From the NCBI GenBank assembly GCA_017640615.1, contig JAEPQK010000003.1:434001-498000 (forward strand): a DNA stretch of 64,000 bases. Reading direction: 5' to 3'. The notes beneath the pieces were generated by a model that was given only the letters and a program-made list of their open reading frames with translations, was not told the origin of the DNA and made no database searches. This DNA is from Rhizobiaceae bacterium (lineage in GTDB: Bacteria > Pseudomonadota > Alphaproteobacteria > Rhizobiales > Rhizobiaceae). The position numbers were made by a program, and so were the translations under genes. Each line of letters begins with the position of its first letter. Position 1 is the first letter of the stretch. Below are positions 61,753 to 64,000 of the stretch, in pieces.

Positions 61753-62793
61753 ATGGCACAGAAAAAGGCGCATGAGGTCGATGGCTGGCTGGTCAAGCCG
61801 CATGCCGAGGCCCGCATCATCCTCGTTTATGGCCCCGATCGCGGGCTCGTTTCCGAGCGCGCCAAGCGCTTCGCCGCATCCACCGGCCTGCCGCTGGATG
61901 ACGCTTTCACCGTCGTGCGCATGGACGCCGCCGGACTTGCCGACGATCCAGGCCGTCTGGTCGACGAAATGCGCACCGTGCCAATGTTTGCGGACCGGCG
62001 TCTGGTCTGGGTCACCGGCGCTGGTGCCGACAAACCCTTTGCGGACGCCGTCTCGTCGATCGCCGCCGACCCGCCAGCCGATGCACTGCTCCTCATCGAG
62101 GCCGGCGAGCTCCGCAAAAACGCCGCGCTGCGCACATTGGTGGAAGCAGCGAAGGCCGGGATGGCGCTGCCCTGTTATGCCGACGACGCACGCGCGCTCG
62201 ACGGTTTGATCGAACAGCAGCTTTCAGAGGCGGGCCTTGGAATCACCGCCGAAGCGCGCGAGGTTCTAACGGCAGGGCTTGGTGGCGACAGGCTCGCCTC
62301 CCGCGCCGAGATCGAGAAGCTGGTGCTCTTTTGCAAGGGCAAGGAGCGTATCGAGCTTCAGGACGTTCGCGAAGCTGCGGGCGATGCTGCCGGTCTGTCA
62401 CTGGATGATGTGGTGGACGCCGTGCTCGCCGGGCGTACGGCGGATTTCGATGTCGCCTTTTCGCGCCTGATCAGCGCTGGCACCCAGCCCTTTCTGCTGC
62501 TTTCGGCGGCGATGCGCCAGTTTCAGGCGTTGCAGATCATGCGCGACAAGATGGATCGCGAACGCAAACCCGCCTCGGCGGTTGTCGCGGCGGCCCGCCC
62601 GCCTGTCTTTTTTGCCCGCCGCCGGCTGGTGGAAAAAGCTTTGAGCGACTGGAGCGCGGACGCATGCGCAAAAGTGCTCGAGCGCATCAACGGCGCGGTA
62701 CTGGAAACCCGGCAACGCCCGGAACTCGCAGTCGCCGCGACACGTCAGGCGCTGCTCGCTGCCGTCATCACCGGCGCACGCGCAGGGCGCTAA
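61753..62793 (+). CDS. holA: DNA polymerase III subunit delta
   Basis: 346 residues, the clamp-loader wrench subunit. ARIILVYGPDRGLVSERAKRF opens the AAA+-like domain, with DRRLVWVTGAG and the C-terminal FLLLSAAMRQFQALQ typical of HolA; the Walker motifs are degenerate as expected. Start ATG at 61753. It converges with parB (35-bp gap), the usual alphaproteobacterial arrangement, but lptE and leuS, which normally precede it, are ~25 kb away. Confidence 0.95.
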   Translation: MAQKKAHEVDGWLVKPHAEARIILVYGPDRGLVSERAKRFAASTGLPLDDAFTVVRMDAAGLADDPGRLVDEMRTVPMFADRRLVWVTGAGADKPFADAVSSIAADPPADALLLIEAGELRKNAALRTLVEAAKAGMALPCYADDARALDGLIEQQLSEAGLGITAEAREVLTAGLGGDRLASRAEIEKLVLFCKGKERIELQDVREAAGDAAGLSLDDVVDAVLAGRTADFDVAFSRLISAGTQPFLLLSAAMRQFQALQIMRDKMDRERKPASAVVAAARPPVFFARRRLVEKALSDWSADACAKVLERINGAVLETRQRPELAVAATRQALLAAVITGARAGR

Positions 62794-62828
62794 TTATGGT
62801 TAGTGAATCGTAAACGCGCGAAAGCGTC

Positions 62829-63713
62829 TCAGGGATTGAGGCGCCGGCAAAGCTCGTCAAGCTGCTCCAGCGTGCGGTAGGCAATCCGCACTTCGCCACC
62901 CTTCGCCCTGTGCTGAACCTGGACCTTGAGCCCGGTGGCGTCGGTGAGCAGCTTCTCGAGCGCGACCGTATCGGCGTCTTTCGTTTGCTCAGCCGAGGCG
63001 GATTTGCGCTCCGGCGCTGGTTCACGGCCGTCCTGCGTCTGGGCAAGCGCCTCCGCCTGTCGCACGGAAAGGCCGTCTTCCACGATACGCTTGGCAAGGC
63101 CGGCCGGATCTTCCGCCGTTACCAGCGTACGGGCGTGACCGGCCGACAGCGTTCCGTCGACCAGCAGATCCTGAATGACTGTCGGCAGCTTCAACAGCCG
63201 CAGCGTATTCGCCACATGGCTGCGGCTCTTGCCGATCACCTGCGCCAGGTCGGCCTGGGTGTAGTTGTGTTCGTCGATAAGCTGCTGATAGCCGTTCGCC
63301 TCTTCGACCGGGTTGAGGTCGGCGCGCTGCACGTTTTCGATGATCGCCAGCTCGAGTGCCACACGGTCATCGACATCGCGGATGATGACCGGAATATCGG
63401 TGACGCCCGCGCGCTGCGCCGCGCGCCAGCGGCGCTCTCCGGCAATGATCTCATAACGCTCGGCATCGGCGGTCGGTCGCACAACGACGGGCTGAACGAT
63501 GCCATGTTCGCGGATCGACTGCGCGAGATCGGCGAGATCGGCATCGGCAAAGGTGCGGCGGGGGTTGCGCGGGTTCGGCGCAATGAACGCAATCGGAACC
63601 CGTCCGTCGGCCAGCGCTTTCGGCTCGGCAGCTTTTTCCGCCGGCTTATCCATTTCTCCGATCAGCGCGGCAAGGCCGCGGCCAAGACGCCTTCTGGACT
63701 GATCTTCATTCAT
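62829..63713 (-). CDS. parB: Chromosome partitioning protein ParB (CTPase)
   Basis: 294 residues. The N-terminal RRRLGRGLAALIGE box, NPRRTF, IVQPVVVRP and GERRWRAAQRAG (CTP-binding) segments are intact; the parS-binding helix-turn-helix is NYTQADLAQVIGKSRSHVANTL, and a short C-terminal dimerisation domain ends the protein. ParB slides from parS sites near oriC and works with ParA and SMC. It is 51 bp downstream of parA on the same strand. I found no match to the parS 16-mer TGTTTCACGTGAAACA in the window. Confidence 0.97.
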   Translation of the reverse strand: MNEDQSRRRLGRGLAALIGEMDKPAEKAAEPKALADGRVPIAFIAPNPRNPRRTFADADLADLAQSIREHGIVQPVVVRPTADAERYEIIAGERRWRAAQRAGVTDIPVIIRDVDDRVALELAIIENVQRADLNPVEEANGYQQLIDEHNYTQADLAQVIGKSRSHVANTLRLLKLPTVIQDLLVDGTLSAGHARTLVTAEDPAGLAKRIVEDGLSVRQAEALAQTQDGREPAPERKSASAEQTKDADTVALEKLLTDATGLKVQVQHRAKGGEVRIAYRTLEQLDELCRRLNP

Positions 63714-63764
63714 GCTGATGGTCCTGTCGTTTCGCCGCCGAATCGATGTCGGCGATAGTGGGGC

Positions 63765-64000
63765 CTAGGCGGCGTGCAAATGGCGCTCACGCCGGATCAC
63801 TTCCGAGGCGAGCTGCAGATAAGCCTGACTGCCGGTGCAGTTGAGGTCGTAGATAATCGCCGGCTTTCCGTAGGACGGCGCCTCCGAAACGCGCACATTG
63901 CGCGGAATCACCGTGTCGTAGACCTTGTCGCCCATATGGTCCCGCACATCCTCGACCACCTGATTGGCAAGGTTGTTGCGCCCATCATACATCGTCATCA
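63765..64000 (-). CDS. parA: Chromosome partitioning ATPase ParA, C-terminal part (continues beyond window)
   Basis: Only the last ~78 residues are present, and the frame remains open at the window edge; the full protein would be about 265 residues. MYDGRNNLANQVVEDVR, then VIPRNVRVSEAPSYGKPAIIYD, are the conserved C-terminal segments of chromosomal ParA/Soj. With parB it forms the segregation module near the replication origin. Confidence 0.95.
   Translation of the reverse strand, partial: MTMYDGRNNLANQVVEDVRDHMGDKVYDTVIPRNVRVSEAPSYGKPAIIYDLNCTGSQAYLQLASEVIRRERHLHAA

Noticed and set aside
62794-62828. ATGGTTAG near-match to a CtrA half-site with a nearby GAATC (CcrM site)
   Set aside because: It lies between two convergent gene ends (holA and parB), where no promoter is expected, and it lacks the full TTAA-N7-TTAA or TTAACCAT motif.
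62829-64000. Search for parS sites near parAB
   Set aside because: I found no copy of TGTTTCACGTGAAACA or a one-mismatch variant in the window; parS probably lies beyond the right edge.

Overview
The window is GC-rich, gene-dense chromosomal DNA from an alphaproteobacterium, most likely order Hyphomicrobiales (Rhizobiales) and Phyllobacteriaceae/Mesorhizobium-like. This rests on gene content and order: rplU-rpmA-(2 GNAT)-obgE-proBA-nadD-rsfS-rlmH-envC-ctpA-rppH next to an atpHAGDC operon without F0 genes, priA-fsaA, leuS-lptE, SOS-regulated imuA-imuB-dnaE2, and parAB at the right edge, which suggests that side is near the chromosome origin. I see no insertion sequence, prophage, integrase or CRISPR array.

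Layout. 0-10.7 kb: the C-terminus of a Kef-type K+ antiporter, typA, a VOC protein, an aldo/keto reductase, an M3 peptidase, a marR-MFS operon with a palindromic operator, a beta-carbonic anhydrase, and an operon of small membrane protein, pdxY and DUF429. 10.7-25.5 kb: a long plus-strand housekeeping run covering ribosomal proteins L21 (with a helix-hairpin-helix tail) and L27, ribosome assembly (obgE, rsfS, rlmH), proline and NAD synthesis, cell-envelope proteins (envC, ctpA, a divergent deacetylase) and rppH. 25.5-34 kb: F1 ATP synthase, two small hypothetical proteins and priA, all on the minus strand. 34-40.5 kb: fsaA, an FAH-family hydratase, a lysophospholipid acyltransferase, lptE-leuS and yggS. 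40.5-50.6 kb: a mixed region with ceramidase-like and DUF1223 proteins, a structured non-coding stretch, DUF2794, a GNAT, yebC, a GFA protein, an MBL-fold protein, terC, leuB-RidA-leuD, a Glyoxalase_8 protein and a CoA-ester lyase. 50.6-56.5 kb: the mutagenic translesion cassette imuA-imuB-dnaE2 behind a LexA box. 56.6-60.2 kb: a zincin-like metallopeptidase, a minus-strand series ProX, CnoX, LON-domain, Trm112 and DUF1737, and tRNA-Gly(GCC). 60.2-64 kb: a ferric-reductase-like flavoprotein, holA, parB and partial parA.

Most of this is ordinary core genome. The points that most deserve a second look are a nested-helix, possibly ncRNA-bearing gap at 42.2-42.3 kb; separation of leuS-lptE from holA-parB that a ~25-kb inversion would explain; the L21-HhH fusion; an approximately 130-bp out-of-frame imuA/imuB overlap; the marR palindrome; and a RidA-family protein with Lys at the usual Arg position between leuB and leuD. 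I did not find a convincing wholly new system.
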